From NCBI GenBank assembly GCA_028277965.1, contig JANQFF010000318.1, positions 1-40,000 on the forward strand: DNA of 40,000 bases, given 5' to 3'. The notes beneath the pieces are model-generated. The model worked only from the letters and a program-made list of their open reading frames with translations, was not told the DNA's origin and searched no databases. Positions 30,121-39,256 of this stretch are shown in pieces. The stretch is from Pseudomonadales bacterium (GTDB lineage Bacteria > Pseudomonadota > Gammaproteobacteria > Pseudomonadales > Azotimanducaceae). Positions within the stretch are counted from its first letter, which is position 1, and every line of letters starts with the position of its first letter. The translations under genes were made by a program, and so were the position numbers.

Positions 30121-31401
30121 TTAAAGTGTTGCAAACGCCGCGTCAGCAGCATCCAGTGTCTGATCGATGATCTCATCGGTGTGGCAGGTTGAGATGAATC
30201 CGGCTTCGAACGCGCTTGGGGCGAGGTATACACCGGCATCGAGCATCGCGTGGAAGAAGCGGTTGAACTTATCCACGTTGGAGTTGGCCACGTGATCGAA
30301 GTGTTGAGCTTCGTCGACGTCGAAGAAGAGGCTGAACATGCCGCAGACATGATTGGTTGCCACACGGTGTCCATGAGCCTCGGCGCGCGCAGCCAGCCCT
30401 TCGATGAGGCGTGTAGTCGCGGCATCGATCCCCTCGTAGAGATCGGGGGTGAGCGCGTTCAGCATGGTCAATCCCGCTGCGACAGCAAGGGGATTACCGG
30501 ACAGGGTCCCCGCCTGGTAAACCGGTCCTTCGGGGGCAATGTGGCCCATGACGTCAGCACGGCCGCCAAACGCACCCACAGGCAAGCCGCCACCTACAAT
30601 CTTACCCAGCGTCGTGAGATCGGGATCGATCTTGTAGCGTTCCTGGGCGCCACCACGCGACACGCGGAAGCCTGTCATGACTTCGTCGAAAATCAGGAGC
30701 GCGTCATTTTCCCGCGTCACGTCGCTTAAGCCCTCGAGGAAACCCGGCACTGGCGGGATGCAGCCCATATTGCCCGCAACTGGCTCGAGAATGACGCAGG
30801 CGATCTTGTCCGGATATTCTTCAAATGCGCGTCGCACACTTTCGATGTCGTTGAAAGGAAGCGTGAGCGTGCTTTCTGCAACTGCAGCCGGAACACCGGG
30901 AGAGTTGGGAATTCCCAGAGTGAGCAGGCCGCTCCCGGCTTTGACAAGCAGCGAGTCGGAGTGTCCGTGGTAGCAGCCGTTGAATTTGATGATGAGGTCA
31001 CGACCGGTGAAACCACGAGCCAGGCGGATGGCTGACATGGTCGCCTCTGTTCCGGAGTTGACCATCCGCACCTTCTCGATGCACGGCACGAGCTCGATGA
31101 TCTTCTCAGCAAGTGTAATTTCGCCTTCCGTGGGAGCGCCGAAACCGAGCGCGTGTTGAGCCTGGCGTGTGACTGCATCTACAACTTCCTGGTTGGCGTG
31201 GCCAAGCAGCATGGGCCCCCAGGAAGCGACATAGTCGATGTAGCGGTTGCCGTCGACATCAACCAGGTACGCGCCCTCTCCATGGGAGAAAAACACGGGA
31301 TCACCGCCGACACCCTTAAAGGCGCGTACGGGGCTGTTTACACCTCCGGGAATGCTCTGTTCAGCCCGGCGGATCAAATTTGTGGAGTTGGATCTGTCCA
31401 A
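30121..31401 (-). CDS. hemL: Glutamate-1-semialdehyde 2,1-aminomutase
   Basis: HemL converts glutamate-1-semialdehyde to 5-aminolevulinate, the entry to haem in bacteria using the C5 pathway. The 426-residue protein has [44 protein letters not shown] and the PLP lysine in [18 protein letters not shown]. The start is TTG (31401) with GGA upstream; the next residues match the family. It lies 13 bp after hemJ. Pairing with HemJ puts an early and a late tetrapyrrole step together. Confidence 0.96.
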   Translation of the reverse strand: MDRSNSTNLIRRAEQSIPGGVNSPVRAFKGVGGDPVFFSHGEGAYLVDVDGNRYIDYVASWGPMLLGHANQEVVDAVTRQAQHALGFGAPTEGEITLAEKIIELVPCIEKVRMVNSGTEATMSAIRLARGFTGRDLIIKFNGCYHGHSDSLLVKAGSGLLTLGIPNSPGVPAAVAESTLTLPFNDIESVRRAFEEYPDKIACVILEPVAGNMGCIPPVPGFLEGLSDVTRENDALLIFDEVMTGFRVSRGGAQERYKIDPDLTTLGKIVGGGLPVGAFGGRADVMGHIAPEGPVYQAGTLSGNPLAVAAGLTMLNALTPDLYEGIDAATTRLIEGLAARAEAHGHRVATNHVCGMFSLFFDVDEAQHFDHVANSNVDKFNRFFHAMLDAGVYLAPSAFEAGFISTCHTDEIIDQTLDAADAAFATL

Positions 31402-31414
31402 TTTCTTATCCAGG

Positions 31415-31846
31415 TTAAAACGGTTTGACTACGACGAGGATCACCGCGCCGATCAGGATGAAGACCGGCAGTTCGTTGAAGATTCTGAAGAATCGCTCAC
31501 TGTGAATCAGCTCATCATCGGCAAACGCTTTGATGATGCGCAGACAATAGTGATGATATCCAACGAGCAGGACAACGAGAAAAATTTTCAGCCAGATCCA
31601 TACCTGATCTGAGTATGCCTGCCAGCTTTCTGCGAAGAGCCAGATCCCGAGAACAATGGTCAGGATCATCGATGGATTCATGATGACTCGATACAGCTTA
31701 CGTTCCATGACTTTGAAACGCTCTTTGCTGACCTGGTCGTCTGCGCTTGCGTGGTATACGAAAAGACGTGGCATGTAAAAAATACCGGCGAACCAGGTCA
31801 CGACAAAGACGATGTGGAAGGCTTTCAGCCACAGATATCCGGTCAT
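31415..31846 (-). CDS. hemJ: HemJ-type protoporphyrinogen IX oxidase
   Basis: HemJ is the oxygen-type-independent membrane oxidase of the UPF0093 family that makes protoporphyrin IX. The 143-residue protein has four hydrophobic helices and the conserved [26 protein letters not shown], whose His and Trp are family hallmarks. Arg and Lys residues line the loops ([12 protein letters not shown]). Its ATG overlaps the upstream CLC stop (ATGA), implying translational coupling, and hemL follows. Confidence 0.9.
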   Translation of the reverse strand: MTGYLWLKAFHIVFVVTWFAGIFYMPRLFVYHASADDQVSKERFKVMERKLYRVIMNPSMILTIVLGIWLFAESWQAYSDQVWIWLKIFLVVLLVGYHHYCLRIIKAFADDELIHSERFFRIFNELPVFILIGAVILVVVKPF

Positions 31847-33483
31847 TCAGAGACATTCCTGTAGTTGTCGATGTGACTTTGGGTGACAACGCCGACTATC
31901 GGATTGATCATCGGGGCTGTAGTGCGTGTAACACAACAGGCTTCCACGCCGGTCCGTGTCAGCGCGTCCTGTACCTGCATGACGGTAGCCTGGGCGTTGA
32001 CGCTGGTCACGTCCATGCGTTGACCGGGGAGCTTCAGGAGGTTGATGGTGTCGTCGGCTTCGGTGGCTTCAGGTCCTTCTTCCATAAAAGCCGCCAGGTC
32101 CGCTGGATTGAGAACCGCCTGGACCGATGAATCTTCACCGTCAACGACGATCCAGCTCGGCTGCTCCTCGAGCGCACTTCGTGCTTCATCGGGGCTGACT
32201 GAGAATGGCAGCCTGACGAAGGAGCGGTCCATGATGGCTGTTACGCCTGTTTTCTGCAGTAACAGTGCCACGGGGCTCGGTGGATAGGTCAGGCCGAGGG
32301 TGTTCAGGGTCGATATAAATACGGACCGCTGTTTGAAAACCTGACTTGTAACAAGTGTAGCAACGACGATTGTTACCATGGCTGGGAGTACCAGACTGGT
32401 GTTCCCCGTCATTTCCATAACCGCCATGAGCGCAGCCAGGGGGGCTTGCAGAACGGAAGCCATCATTGCGCACATGCCCAGCATGACATACAGCCCCACG
32501 GAAATGTCCGCGCCCTGCCAGTAGACGAGGCTGTTACCGAATATGCCACCCACAGCGGCGCCTATCAGGAGACTTGGCCCGATAAGACCGACGGGCAAAC
32601 CGAGACCGACTGTAGCGGCTGAGCTGATTGTCTTGCCAATTACGAGGGCTGCCATGATGAAGATGGAGACCTTCGCGACCATGATGTCATTCACGGTGTC
32701 ATAGCCAATGCCCATCACCTGAGGGAGAAACAGCGCGATGCCACCGGTTATGGTTCCGGCCAGAACTGCCCGTATCCAGAATGGCCAGTCCGACAGTCTG
32801 GCAAACGCCTGGATGAGCTGAATGTACCCCGCCGCCAAGGCGCCAATCAGAATTCCCCCGAGGACCAGGTACGGAATTTCCAGAACGGAGTGCATGTCGG
32901 AGGGAGCGACGTTGAAGGCGGGCGCAGAGCCGAAGAAAAACTGGGTGACGAGTGTTGAGACAACCGACGCCACGATGACGGGGATGAAGCTTGCGATGGT
33001 GTATTCCATCATGACCACTTCCATCGCAAATATGACCCCGGCAATCGGCGTGTTGAAACTGCTCGCGATCGCGGCAGCGGTTCCGCATGCGACCAGCGTT
33101 CGAAGGCTGTTGTTTGGTACTTTGAACTGCTGGCCGAGGAGGGTGGCGGCAGTGGCTCCGAGATGGATTGCGGGTCCTTCGCGTCCGCCTGACTGACCGG
33201 TGACCAGGGCGATGGCGCCGCCTACAAACTGAATCATGGCGTTGCGCAGCGGCAGCCGGCCCTGGTGCAGGCTCAGGCGTTCCATAACGTGCACCACACC
33301 GACCCGACGTGCAGAGGGTGTGTACCTGTTCAGGAGTATTCCGAGCAGCAGAGCGCCGAGCACAACGAGACCAGAACGGGTGACGGTATCCAGCCCCTCG
33401 AAGTTCTCCGGATCGTTGCCGGGCATCACAAAAAACGTTGCATCGATGGCGTATCGAAACCCCAGGATGACCACCGCCGTCAC
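31843..33483 (-). CDS. CLC-family chloride channel/transporter with CBS domains
   Basis: About 18 hydrophobic segments with GREGPAIHLGA carry the gating glutamate, and a C-terminal CBS pair follows (about the last 130 residues). The helix following PIAGVIF reads FAMEVV; the position of ClC-ec1 Glu203, the proton-coupling residue, is Val, as in CLC channels. The GSGIP motif is replaced by VGVVH, and the region of the chloride-binding Tyr reads VFIS, so Phe. The first standard start is GTG 33483, but the same frame stays open to 33591 and supplies a normal CLC N-terminus (LEVFRRRLADVEALPQLALLGL), so the true start is probably upstream. It is coupled to hemJ. Confidence 0.9.
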   Translation of the reverse strand: MTAVVILGFRYAIDATFFVMPGNDPENFEGLDTVTRSGLVVLGALLLGILLNRYTPSARRVGVVHVMERLSLHQGRLPLRNAMIQFVGGAIALVTGQSGGREGPAIHLGATAATLLGQQFKVPNNSLRTLVACGTAAAIASSFNTPIAGVIFAMEVVMMEYTIASFIPVIVASVVSTLVTQFFFGSAPAFNVAPSDMHSVLEIPYLVLGGILIGALAAGYIQLIQAFARLSDWPFWIRAVLAGTITGGIALFLPQVMGIGYDTVNDIMVAKVSIFIMAALVIGKTISSAATVGLGLPVGLIGPSLLIGAAVGGIFGNSLVYWQGADISVGLYVMLGMCAMMASVLQAPLAALMAVMEMTGNTSLVLPAMVTIVVATLVTSQVFKQRSVFISTLNTLGLTYPPSPVALLLQKTGVTAIMDRSFVRLPFSVSPDEARSALEEQPSWIVVDGEDSSVQAVLNPADLAAFMEEGPEATEADDTINLLKLPGQRMDVTSVNAQATVMQVQDALTRTGVEACCVTRTTAPMINPIVGVVTQSHIDNYRNVSE

Positions 33484-33615
33484 GATGCCGGTGAGGAGCC
33501 CGAGAAGCGCAAGCTGGGGAAGTGCCTCAACATCGGCGAGTCTGCGCCGAAAAACTTCCAGGGAAATCGGGGGTTTCAGTTTCAGAGCACTTCACGGGAG
33601 CATAGAATTCGCTGA

Positions 33616-33621
33616 ATTATA
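33616..33621 (-). promoter_or_regulatory. -10 box of the CLC gene
   Basis: On the minus strand TATAAT reads from 33621 to 33616. No good -35 is seen at 16-18 bp. Initiation would be about 33609, only 6 nt before an in-frame ATG (33603) that is followed by CTC CCG and a TGA. Confidence 0.45.
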
Positions 33622-33691
33622 CCGCGATAGGTCTTCCAAGTTGTCCCAAGGACTCGATCCTCCGCGATTCACGCTGGTCCGGGCCAGCCCA

Positions 33692-34420
33692 ATGCGACGT
33701 TTCTGGCTGATTGTCATTGCTGCTTTTGTCGGGGTCGGGTGTGTGCTCGTCGGTTTTGCGCTTGGGCGCAACGAGATGATTTATGAACGCATTACCTCAG
33801 GGGCGCTGCGTGACAGTCTGGAAGCCGCTGAGCAGCGCCTGGTTCAGCTCGAGGCTGACAGGATCAGTGCTGAACTGACGGCAAACGTTCAGCGCGATGC
33901 GGCAAACAGCCTGCGAGCTGACCTGACCGCCGTGCAGGACGCCAATCGTGAACTCACCGCAGAGGTCACGTTTTACAAGAACCTGATGGCGCCAGGCAGC
34001 CTACAGAAAGGATTGCAGATCAGCGGGTTGGAAATGACCGGTGCGGACACCCCGCTCAGTTACAACTTCGAACTCCTGCTGACCCAGGTTGCCGAACGCC
34101 GCCGCTTTATCTCAGGCAACGTGGAAATTGAAGTCCTGGGAAAACACCTTCAGGAATCGGGTAGCTCTGCAGCTGCCGGGGCATTGACGGGTGAACCTTC
34201 TACAGGAGAAAGAGCGGTGCTCAAGCTCACAGAAATTGCGGATATTTCAGATTACCCTCTGAAATTCAGATTCCGCTACTTCCAGGATCTGTCTGGTCAG
34301 ATGGAACTCCCGGAACATTTTGTTCCCGATACCATCAGGATACTTGCCAAAGAGCGGGATAAAGAGCCGCTGGTACGGGATTTTCCCTGGCGGATAGCAG
34401 TTGCAGGAGATTCTGGTTAA
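33692..34420 (+). CDS. Single-pass membrane coiled-coil protein (DUF6776-like)
   Basis: The 242-residue protein has a signal-anchor helix (about 5-27, FWLIVIAAFVGVGCVLVGFAL), a long coiled coil (about 45-95, ending ANRELTAEVTFYKNLM), and a globular C-terminal region. MAPGSLQKGLQI and the following strands resemble the DUF6776 family, whose function is unknown. The same neighbour order (this family, bactofilin, erpA, anmK, M23 peptidase, tyrS, rRNA) is one I recall from Pseudomonas. The start is ATG 33692; the open frame back to 33236 runs antisense to the CLC gene and is rejected. Confidence 0.8.
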   Translation: MRRFWLIVIAAFVGVGCVLVGFALGRNEMIYERITSGALRDSLEAAEQRLVQLEADRISAELTANVQRDAANSLRADLTAVQDANRELTAEVTFYKNLMAPGSLQKGLQISGLEMTGADTPLSYNFELLLTQVAERRRFISGNVEIEVLGKHLQESGSSAAAGALTGEPSTGERAVLKLTEIADISDYPLKFRFRYFQDLSGQMELPEHFVPDTIRILAKERDKEPLVRDFPWRIAVAGDSG

Positions 34421-34449
34421 ATAGGCGCACAAGCCAGGAGGATGAGCAG

Positions 34450-34854
34450 GTGGCAGGAAGCAAACAAAAAATCGACAAAGGTGTCACGCTGATCGCGTCG
34501 CACACGGAAGTTGTCGGTGACGTGAAATTTGGCGATCAGTTGTACGTCAGTGGTCAGGTTCGGGGAAATATCCTGGCGGATCACGAGAAAGCGACGGTTG
34601 TCGTAGGTGAGGAAGGCAGTGTCATCGGTGAGATCCGCGTCCCTCACATCGTGATAAACGGGCGGGTTGAAGGTGACGTTTATGCGCTCACCAAACTCGA
34701 ACTGGCGGCACGTGCCCGTGTCAGCGGAAACCTGCATTACAAGACCATCGAGATGGAGCTTGGGGCCATCGTCGATGGTCAGCTGTTGCACGAAGATCCG
34801 GCGGACAAAGCCAACGTGCACCCGCTGAACGTTGAAGAGAGAACCACGGAATAA
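34450..34854 (+). CDS. Bactofilin-family polymer-forming protein
   Basis: Bactofilins polymerise into cytoskeletal filaments that organise cell-wall enzymes. The 134-residue protein is a right-handed beta-helix of short repeats: HTEVVGDVKFGDQLYVSGQ, RGNILADHEKATVVVGEEG, SVIGEIRVPHIVINGRVEGDVYAL and ARARVSGNLHYKTIEMELGAIVDGQL. The start is GTG with AGGAGG 8 nt upstream. It follows the coiled-coil membrane protein by 29 bp, suggesting the two act together at the envelope, perhaps with the M23 peptidase nearby (inference). Confidence 0.93.
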   Translation: MAGSKQKIDKGVTLIASHTEVVGDVKFGDQLYVSGQVRGNILADHEKATVVVGEEGSVIGEIRVPHIVINGRVEGDVYALTKLELAARARVSGNLHYKTIEMELGAIVDGQLLHEDPADKANVHPLNVEERTTE

Positions 34855-34856
34855 GA

Positions 34857-34977
34857 ATCGCGGCTAAAGCCGCTCCCACAGTGAAATCTCACGATCTCCA
34901 TGTGGGACACCTTGCGGAAATCAATCAAATCTTGGATCAAAATTTGATTGATTTCCGCAAGGTACTTTAGCCGCGAT
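34857..34977. repeat. REP pair interrupted by a nested 22-bp palindrome
   Basis: The left arm (34857-34880) is a standard REP arm. The right arm begins TGTGGGA (34901-34907) and resumes CTTTAGCCGCGAT (34965-34977), but the expected GCGG between them is replaced by 57 nt. That insert carries perfect 22-nt inverted repeats (34909-34930 and 34942-34963) around an 11-nt loop. The inner palindrome has no similarity to the REP core other than GCGG. It sits between the bactofilin and erpA. Confidence 0.92.
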
Positions 34978-34994
34978 TTGTCATAATAAGGGTT

Positions 34995-35327
34995 ATGGAC
35001 ACCAACATTTCTTTTTCCAACCGCGCGGCTGACAAGGTCAAAGCCCTCATTGCCGCAGAGGGCCTGGACGTGCTCCACCTGCGGGTGTTTATCACGGGCG
35101 GAGGATGTAACGGTTTCTCCTACGGCTTCACTTTTGACGAAGACGTTCAGGACGATGATGCGGTTGTCGAAAGAGACGGTGTGAATATGCTCATCGATTC
35201 GATGAGCTACCCGTATCTGGAGGGTGCCGAGGTCGACTACGTGGAAGATCTCAGCGGTGCTCAGTTTATCGTCACCAACCCGAATGCTGAATCGACCTGC
35301 GGCTGCGGGAATTCCTTTTCGGTCTGA
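34995..35327 (+). CDS. erpA: Iron-sulfur cluster insertion protein ErpA
   Basis: ErpA is an A-type carrier that delivers Fe-S clusters to apo-targets such as IspG. The 110-residue protein has the three cluster cysteines, one in [12 protein letters not shown] and two in the C-terminal [17 protein letters not shown] sits 3 nt before the ATG. A long palindrome repeat ends 17 nt upstream of the ATG, so transcripts reading through from the bactofilin would carry the hairpin. Its TGA abuts the convergent anmK stop (TGATCA). Confidence 0.96.
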   Translation: MDTNISFSNRAADKVKALIAAEGLDVLHLRVFITGGGCNGFSYGFTFDEDVQDDDAVVERDGVNMLIDSMSYPYLEGAEVDYVEDLSGAQFIVTNPNAESTCGCGNSFSV

Positions 35328-36434
35328 TCAGGCCGGATAGACGCCGCCCAACACCCTGTATCCTGACGCCCCTGTAACCGCCGGTTCGTTACCCGGCAGG
35401 TGATCGATCGTTCTGTGTGCCAGCCATGCGAACGCTGCCGCTTCAAGCGAATCGCCATCCACCCCGAAAGTTTCGCAGGCCTCAACTGTCGCTGTCGTGG
35501 CGGATGTCAGGCGGGACATCAGGTGACCGTTCAGGCGGCCGCCGCCACAGACGATGAGGTGTGTGGCATCGGGCGCTTGATCTGAAACTCCCATAATGAT
35601 CGTTTGAGCGGTCAGCTCACACAGGGTTGCAGCCACGTCTGCCGGTGGCTGGTTCTGAAGATGGGTCTGCAGCCACTCCAGGTTGAAGTATTCGCGTCCC
35701 GTGCTCTTCGGTGGTGATGCATTGAAAAAGGGATCCTGCAACATCGTCTGCAGGAGTCCGCTGTCTGGTGAGCCCGATGCAGCCCAGTTGCCGTCCTCAT
35801 CGTATGGGAGCGAGCGGTGATGCTGAATCCACCCGTCCATGAGGCAATTGCCCGGACCGGTATCAAAACCATGAGGGGGTTCGCCGAGGATGGTGACGTT
35901 GGAGATGCCGCCGATGTTGAGCACAACCGGTGAAGCCCCGGCATTTGCCATAACATTTGCAAAAAGCGCCTGATGGAAAGGCGGCACGAGGGGTGCCCCC
36001 TGACCGCCTGCTGCAAAGTCGCGTCTTCTGAAGTCCGCAACTGTCGTTATCCCTGTGACTTCTGCGATCCGGTTTGGATCACCAATCTGCATTGTAAAGA
36101 CACCAGGCCGGTGCCGGATTGTCTGGCCATGGGAACCGATCGCCGTCGTATCTTCAGGCGACTGGCCGGTGCGGGACAGGAAGTCGTTGACGGCCTCACC
36201 CGTAAACTGGCCGAGATCGGCGTCAGCGGCACCGACATTGTCAGCGCCGTCTGCGACTCCCGGCTGCTCCAGTTCGAGGAGCGATGCACGAAGAGCCTCG
36301 GGCAGCGGGACAGATTCAGAGGCTTTTATCTGAATGGCGCCGTCCGTTTCGACCTGGATGAGAGCGAGATCGAGACCGTCTACGCTGGTTCCGCTCATGC
36401 AGCCGACGAACCAACGAGGGTCTTGTAGTGTCAT
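35328..36434 (-). CDS. anmK: Anhydro-N-acetylmuramic acid kinase
   Basis: AnmK phosphorylates anhydro-N-acetylmuramic acid, opening it to MurNAc-6-phosphate in peptidoglycan recycling. The 368-residue protein begins FVGCMSGTSVDGLDLALI (ATP-binding), with GSHGQTIRHRPG, VLNIGGISNVT, GFDTGPGNCLMDGW and CGGGRLNGHLM later; the key residues of the ASKHA fold are kept. It is downstream of an M23 peptidase on the same strand with 5 bp between them, so cell-wall cleavage and recycling genes are coupled. Confidence 0.95.
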   Translation of the reverse strand: MTLQDPRWFVGCMSGTSVDGLDLALIQVETDGAIQIKASESVPLPEALRASLLELEQPGVADGADNVGAADADLGQFTGEAVNDFLSRTGQSPEDTTAIGSHGQTIRHRPGVFTMQIGDPNRIAEVTGITTVADFRRRDFAAGGQGAPLVPPFHQALFANVMANAGASPVVLNIGGISNVTILGEPPHGFDTGPGNCLMDGWIQHHRSLPYDEDGNWAASGSPDSGLLQTMLQDPFFNASPPKSTGREYFNLEWLQTHLQNQPPADVAATLCELTAQTIIMGVSDQAPDATHLIVCGGGRLNGHLMSRLTSATTATVEACETFGVDGDSLEAAAFAWLAHRTIDHLPGNEPAVTGASGYRVLGGVYPA

Positions 36435-36439
36435 GGAGA

Positions 36440-37738
36440 CTACTGGGCTGCAGCCAGGGCGACCTGGGTCTTGAAGTTATCCAGCAGTGAACGATATTCA
36501 GCCGTCTGGGTTTTGAACCGTCCCATCTCAGTCTCCTGAATGGGCTCAGCCTCTGGAAGCGATACGGTTCTCGGGTTCTTGTGAACACCGTTTACGAGAA
36601 ATTCGTAGTGAAGGTGGGGCCCGGTTGCCCATCCTGTTGCACCGACATAGCCAATCGTCTGCCCTTGTGTCACCCGGGCACCGGTGCGCACCCCCCTTGC
36701 GAATCTGGACAGGTGGAGGTACTTGGTGACGAACTGTTCTCCGTGATTGATGACAACGTAGTTACCGTTGGCCTGGGTTCTGGATGCAATTTTCACCTTG
36801 CCGTCACCGGACGCGAGGATGGGTGTACCGGTTGGGGCTGCATAGTCGATGCCCCGGTGCGGACGGGCTGTTTTGAACAGCGGATGCACCCTGCGTAAAT
36901 TGAAGTTGGAGCTGATCCTCGAAAACTCCACGGGTGCACGCAGGAAAGCCTTGCGCATGCTATCGCCGTTAGGTGCGTAGTAGTCGCGCTTGCCGCTTGC
37001 GTCCTCGTACTGAATGGCGCGATAGGAATCACCCTGGTTCATGAATTCCGCAGCGAGGATCTGCCCATAGCCGATGAACTCGTTGTTCAGAAACAACTCC
37101 TCGAAGAGGACGTAGAACGAATCGCCGGGTCGGATGTCGAGAACAAAGTCCACATCCCACTGGAATATCTGCGCAAGCCGCATGGTCATCGCATCGGAAA
37201 GCCCCGCCCGCTGACTTGCAACAAACAGGCTGTGATCGATCATCCCGTGTTTGTACGAAAGCACTTTGTCGGGTTCGGCGGTGAGAAGCTCCGAGACGAA
37301 AGAGTCACCCTGGCGTTCGTATGTCAGGGTTTTCAGCGCGTTTGGAGAATAGTCCAGGGCAACAAGCTGATTGTTGTCATCGAGCTTAAGTACCATTTCG
37401 TGGCCGGGGAAAATGTTCTTGAGCTGCTTGCCGAGGGGCTTGCTCTGAGTGACCAGGTAGACATCCCGCGGGGACAGACCGTGGCGTTTGAAAATAAGCG
37501 CCAGGTTGTCGCCAGGTTTGACGGTGGTGTTGATCTTTCGCCAGGGGTCAACGGGAGGCGCCGGTTCTGCCTCTATTTCTGCAGGCTCTTCCACAACCGG
37601 GTGAGGTCCGACCTGTTCGACAACCTGAATATCCGTGAACCGGTCGTCGTCGGAGTCACCCAGTGTGAGGATGACAAATGAGCCGAATACGAGCAGCAGA
37701 ACACCTGTGAGGGCAATATGAGAGCGGGGAAATTGCAA
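36440..37738 (-). CDS. Murein DD-endopeptidase (M23, OapA/LysM-like)
   Basis: An N-terminal hydrophobic segment (about 8-26) anchors the protein. Then comes a Pro/Glu-rich linker, an OapA/LysM-like module (TTVKPGDNLALIFKRHGLSPRDV), and the M23 domain with the metal ligands His and Asp in RPHRGIDYAAPTGTP and the HLHYEF motif near the C-terminus. It resembles MepM, which cuts peptide cross-links in peptidoglycan. The protein is 432 residues. The start is TTG 37738 and the only upstream stop is nearby, with a weak AAGGA 12 nt away. It is co-oriented with anmK. Confidence 0.93.
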   Translation of the reverse strand: MQFPRSHIALTGVLLLVFGSFVILTLGDSDDDRFTDIQVVEQVGPHPVVEEPAEIEAEPAPPVDPWRKINTTVKPGDNLALIFKRHGLSPRDVYLVTQSKPLGKQLKNIFPGHEMVLKLDDNNQLVALDYSPNALKTLTYERQGDSFVSELLTAEPDKVLSYKHGMIDHSLFVASQRAGLSDAMTMRLAQIFQWDVDFVLDIRPGDSFYVLFEELFLNNEFIGYGQILAAEFMNQGDSYRAIQYEDASGKRDYYAPNGDSMRKAFLRAPVEFSRISSNFNLRRVHPLFKTARPHRGIDYAAPTGTPILASGDGKVKIASRTQANGNYVVINHGEQFVTKYLHLSRFARGVRTGARVTQGQTIGYVGATGWATGPHLHYEFLVNGVHKNPRTVSLPEAEPIQETEMGRFKTQTAEYRSLLDNFKTQVALAAAQ

Positions 37739-37902
37739 CGGCTGGGGTAATCCTTGTTGTCGCTTTTATCCAGAAACTTTTTATAGAACCTGAGGCCGTA
37801 GAAATCTTCTTCTAAAACCGTGGGTTACGACTGTATGTTGTCACAGGATGGGCAGTATACGAATTTGCGGTGTTAGGTAAAGAGGTGTCGGGGTGCAGCA
37901 TT

Positions 37903-37930
37903 TTGCGGGTGGGGTGGGTTCTGCTAAGGT
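37903..37930 (+). promoter_or_regulatory. Possible tyrS promoter
   Basis: TTGCGG (37903-37908) and TAAGGT (37925-37930, with an upstream TGC extended -10) are separated by 16 bp. It is upstream of the tyrS ATG by about 35 nt. The 226-bp divergent gap between the M23 gene and tyrS contains no other strong element that I see. Confidence 0.35.
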
Positions 37931-37964
37931 GCGCTCCCGCGAAACTCACCTGAAAAGAGAAGAC

Positions 37965-39233
37965 ATGTCTGATTTGCTGGCCGAACTCGAGTGGCGCGGG
38001 CTGATTGCCCAGTCATCGGACCGTGACAAGCTGAGCAATCACCTGGATTCAGGATCGCGTACTCTGTATTGCGGTTTCGACCCGACGGCGGACAGCCTGC
38101 ATATCGGTTCCCTTGTACCCCTTCTGACACTGCGACGTTTTCAGCTTGCCGGACACCGGCCCATCCTGCTTCTCGGAGGCGCAACCGGCTTGATCGGTGA
38201 TCCTTCATTCCGCGACGATGAGCGATCGCTGAACAGTACAGAAGTGGTTGCGGATTGGGTTGAATCGCTGCGGCGGCAGGTGGAACCGTTTCTCGAATTC
38301 GAAGGTAACAACCCGGCCATCATCAGCAACAACCTCGACTGGACAGAGAAGATGGACGTCATCTCTTTCCTGAGAGACATCGGCAAACACTTTTCCGTCA
38401 ACGCCATGATTCAGCGCGAGTCGGTACGGTCCCGTCTCGAACGGGCGGAGCAGGGGATTTCCTACACCGAGTTCAGCTACATGCTGCTGCAGGGGATGGA
38501 CTACCTCGAGCTTGCCAAAGTGTATGAGTGTTCGCTGCAGATTGGTGGCCAGGATCAGTGGGGCAATATCGTATCGGGTGTTGATTTGGTGCGAAGACAT
38601 CTTGGGCGCGAGGTTTATGCGATTACACTGCCTCTAGTCACCAAGGCGGATGGCACCAAGTTCGGCAAAACGGCAACCGGGACCGTCTGGATCGATCCCC
38701 GCAAGACCTCCCCCTATACCTTCTATCAGTTCTGGCTGAACACGGCAGATGCCGATGCGGAAAACTATCTGAAGATATTCACCTTCCTCGATCAGGCCGA
38801 GATAGCCTCGCTGGCTGAGCTCACACAAAGCGAACCCCATGCGCGGCACGCACAACGGCGGCTTGCCCGGGAAGTCACAGCGCTCGTGCACGGCCAGGAT
38901 GCTGTGGTCTCAGCCGAGCGCATCAGCGAGTGTCTGTTCGGTGGCGATGTTCGAAACCTGGAGGACCGGGATCTCGAGCAGTTACAACAGGACGGGCTCG
39001 ACTCTACGGAACTGCAGGACGGCGAAGGCCTGCTGTCGGCGATGGTGACCGCAGGGCTTGCGAAGTCGACAGGGGAGGCCCGTAAACTCGTTCAGGGCGG
39101 AGGCGTGCGGCTGAACGGTGAAGTCGTTCAGGACGAACGTGCTTCACTAGACTTCAGCCAGGGACTCTTCGGACGCTACTTCGTCCTGCGACGGGGCAAA
39201 AAAGTACACCATTTGCTGGTGGCTGCCGGCTGA
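37965..39233 (+). CDS. tyrS: Tyrosyl-tRNA synthetase
   Basis: TyrS charges tRNA-Tyr. The 422-residue protein has the HIGH-type DSLHIGSLVPL, tyrosine-binding YCGFDPTADS and QIGGQDQWGNI, and a KMSKS-like KFGKT. An S4 RNA-binding domain ends the protein (AGLAKSTGEARKLVQGGGVRLNGEVV). ATG 37965 (MSDLLAELEWRGL) with AGAGAAGA upstream is chosen over an open GTG start at 37893, which adds 24 residues not seen in the family. It lies directly upstream of an rRNA operon, as one tyrS copy does in Pseudomonas. Confidence 0.96.
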   Translation: MSDLLAELEWRGLIAQSSDRDKLSNHLDSGSRTLYCGFDPTADSLHIGSLVPLLTLRRFQLAGHRPILLLGGATGLIGDPSFRDDERSLNSTEVVADWVESLRRQVEPFLEFEGNNPAIISNNLDWTEKMDVISFLRDIGKHFSVNAMIQRESVRSRLERAEQGISYTEFSYMLLQGMDYLELAKVYECSLQIGGQDQWGNIVSGVDLVRRHLGREVYAITLPLVTKADGTKFGKTATGTVWIDPRKTSPYTFYQFWLNTADADAENYLKIFTFLDQAEIASLAELTQSEPHARHAQRRLAREVTALVHGQDAVVSAERISECLFGGDVRNLEDRDLEQLQQDGLDSTELQDGEGLLSAMVTAGLAKSTGEARKLVQGGGVRLNGEVVQDERASLDFSQGLFGRYFVLRRGKKVHHLLVAAG

Positions 39234-39256
39234 GTGTCGCGCCTGTCGGTGAATGC

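Noticed and set aside
33236-33691. Upstream extension of the coiled-coil protein frame
   Set aside because: Reads antisense to the CLC gene; the membrane protein clearly begins at 33692 with a signal anchor.
34909-34963. Integron attC or tRNA-like element
   Set aside because: No R' or R'' core sites and no integrase; simple perfect inverted repeat.
37893-37964. Longer tyrS start
   Set aside because: GTG start precedes 24 residues with no similarity to TyrS; ATG 37965 has a ribosome binding site.
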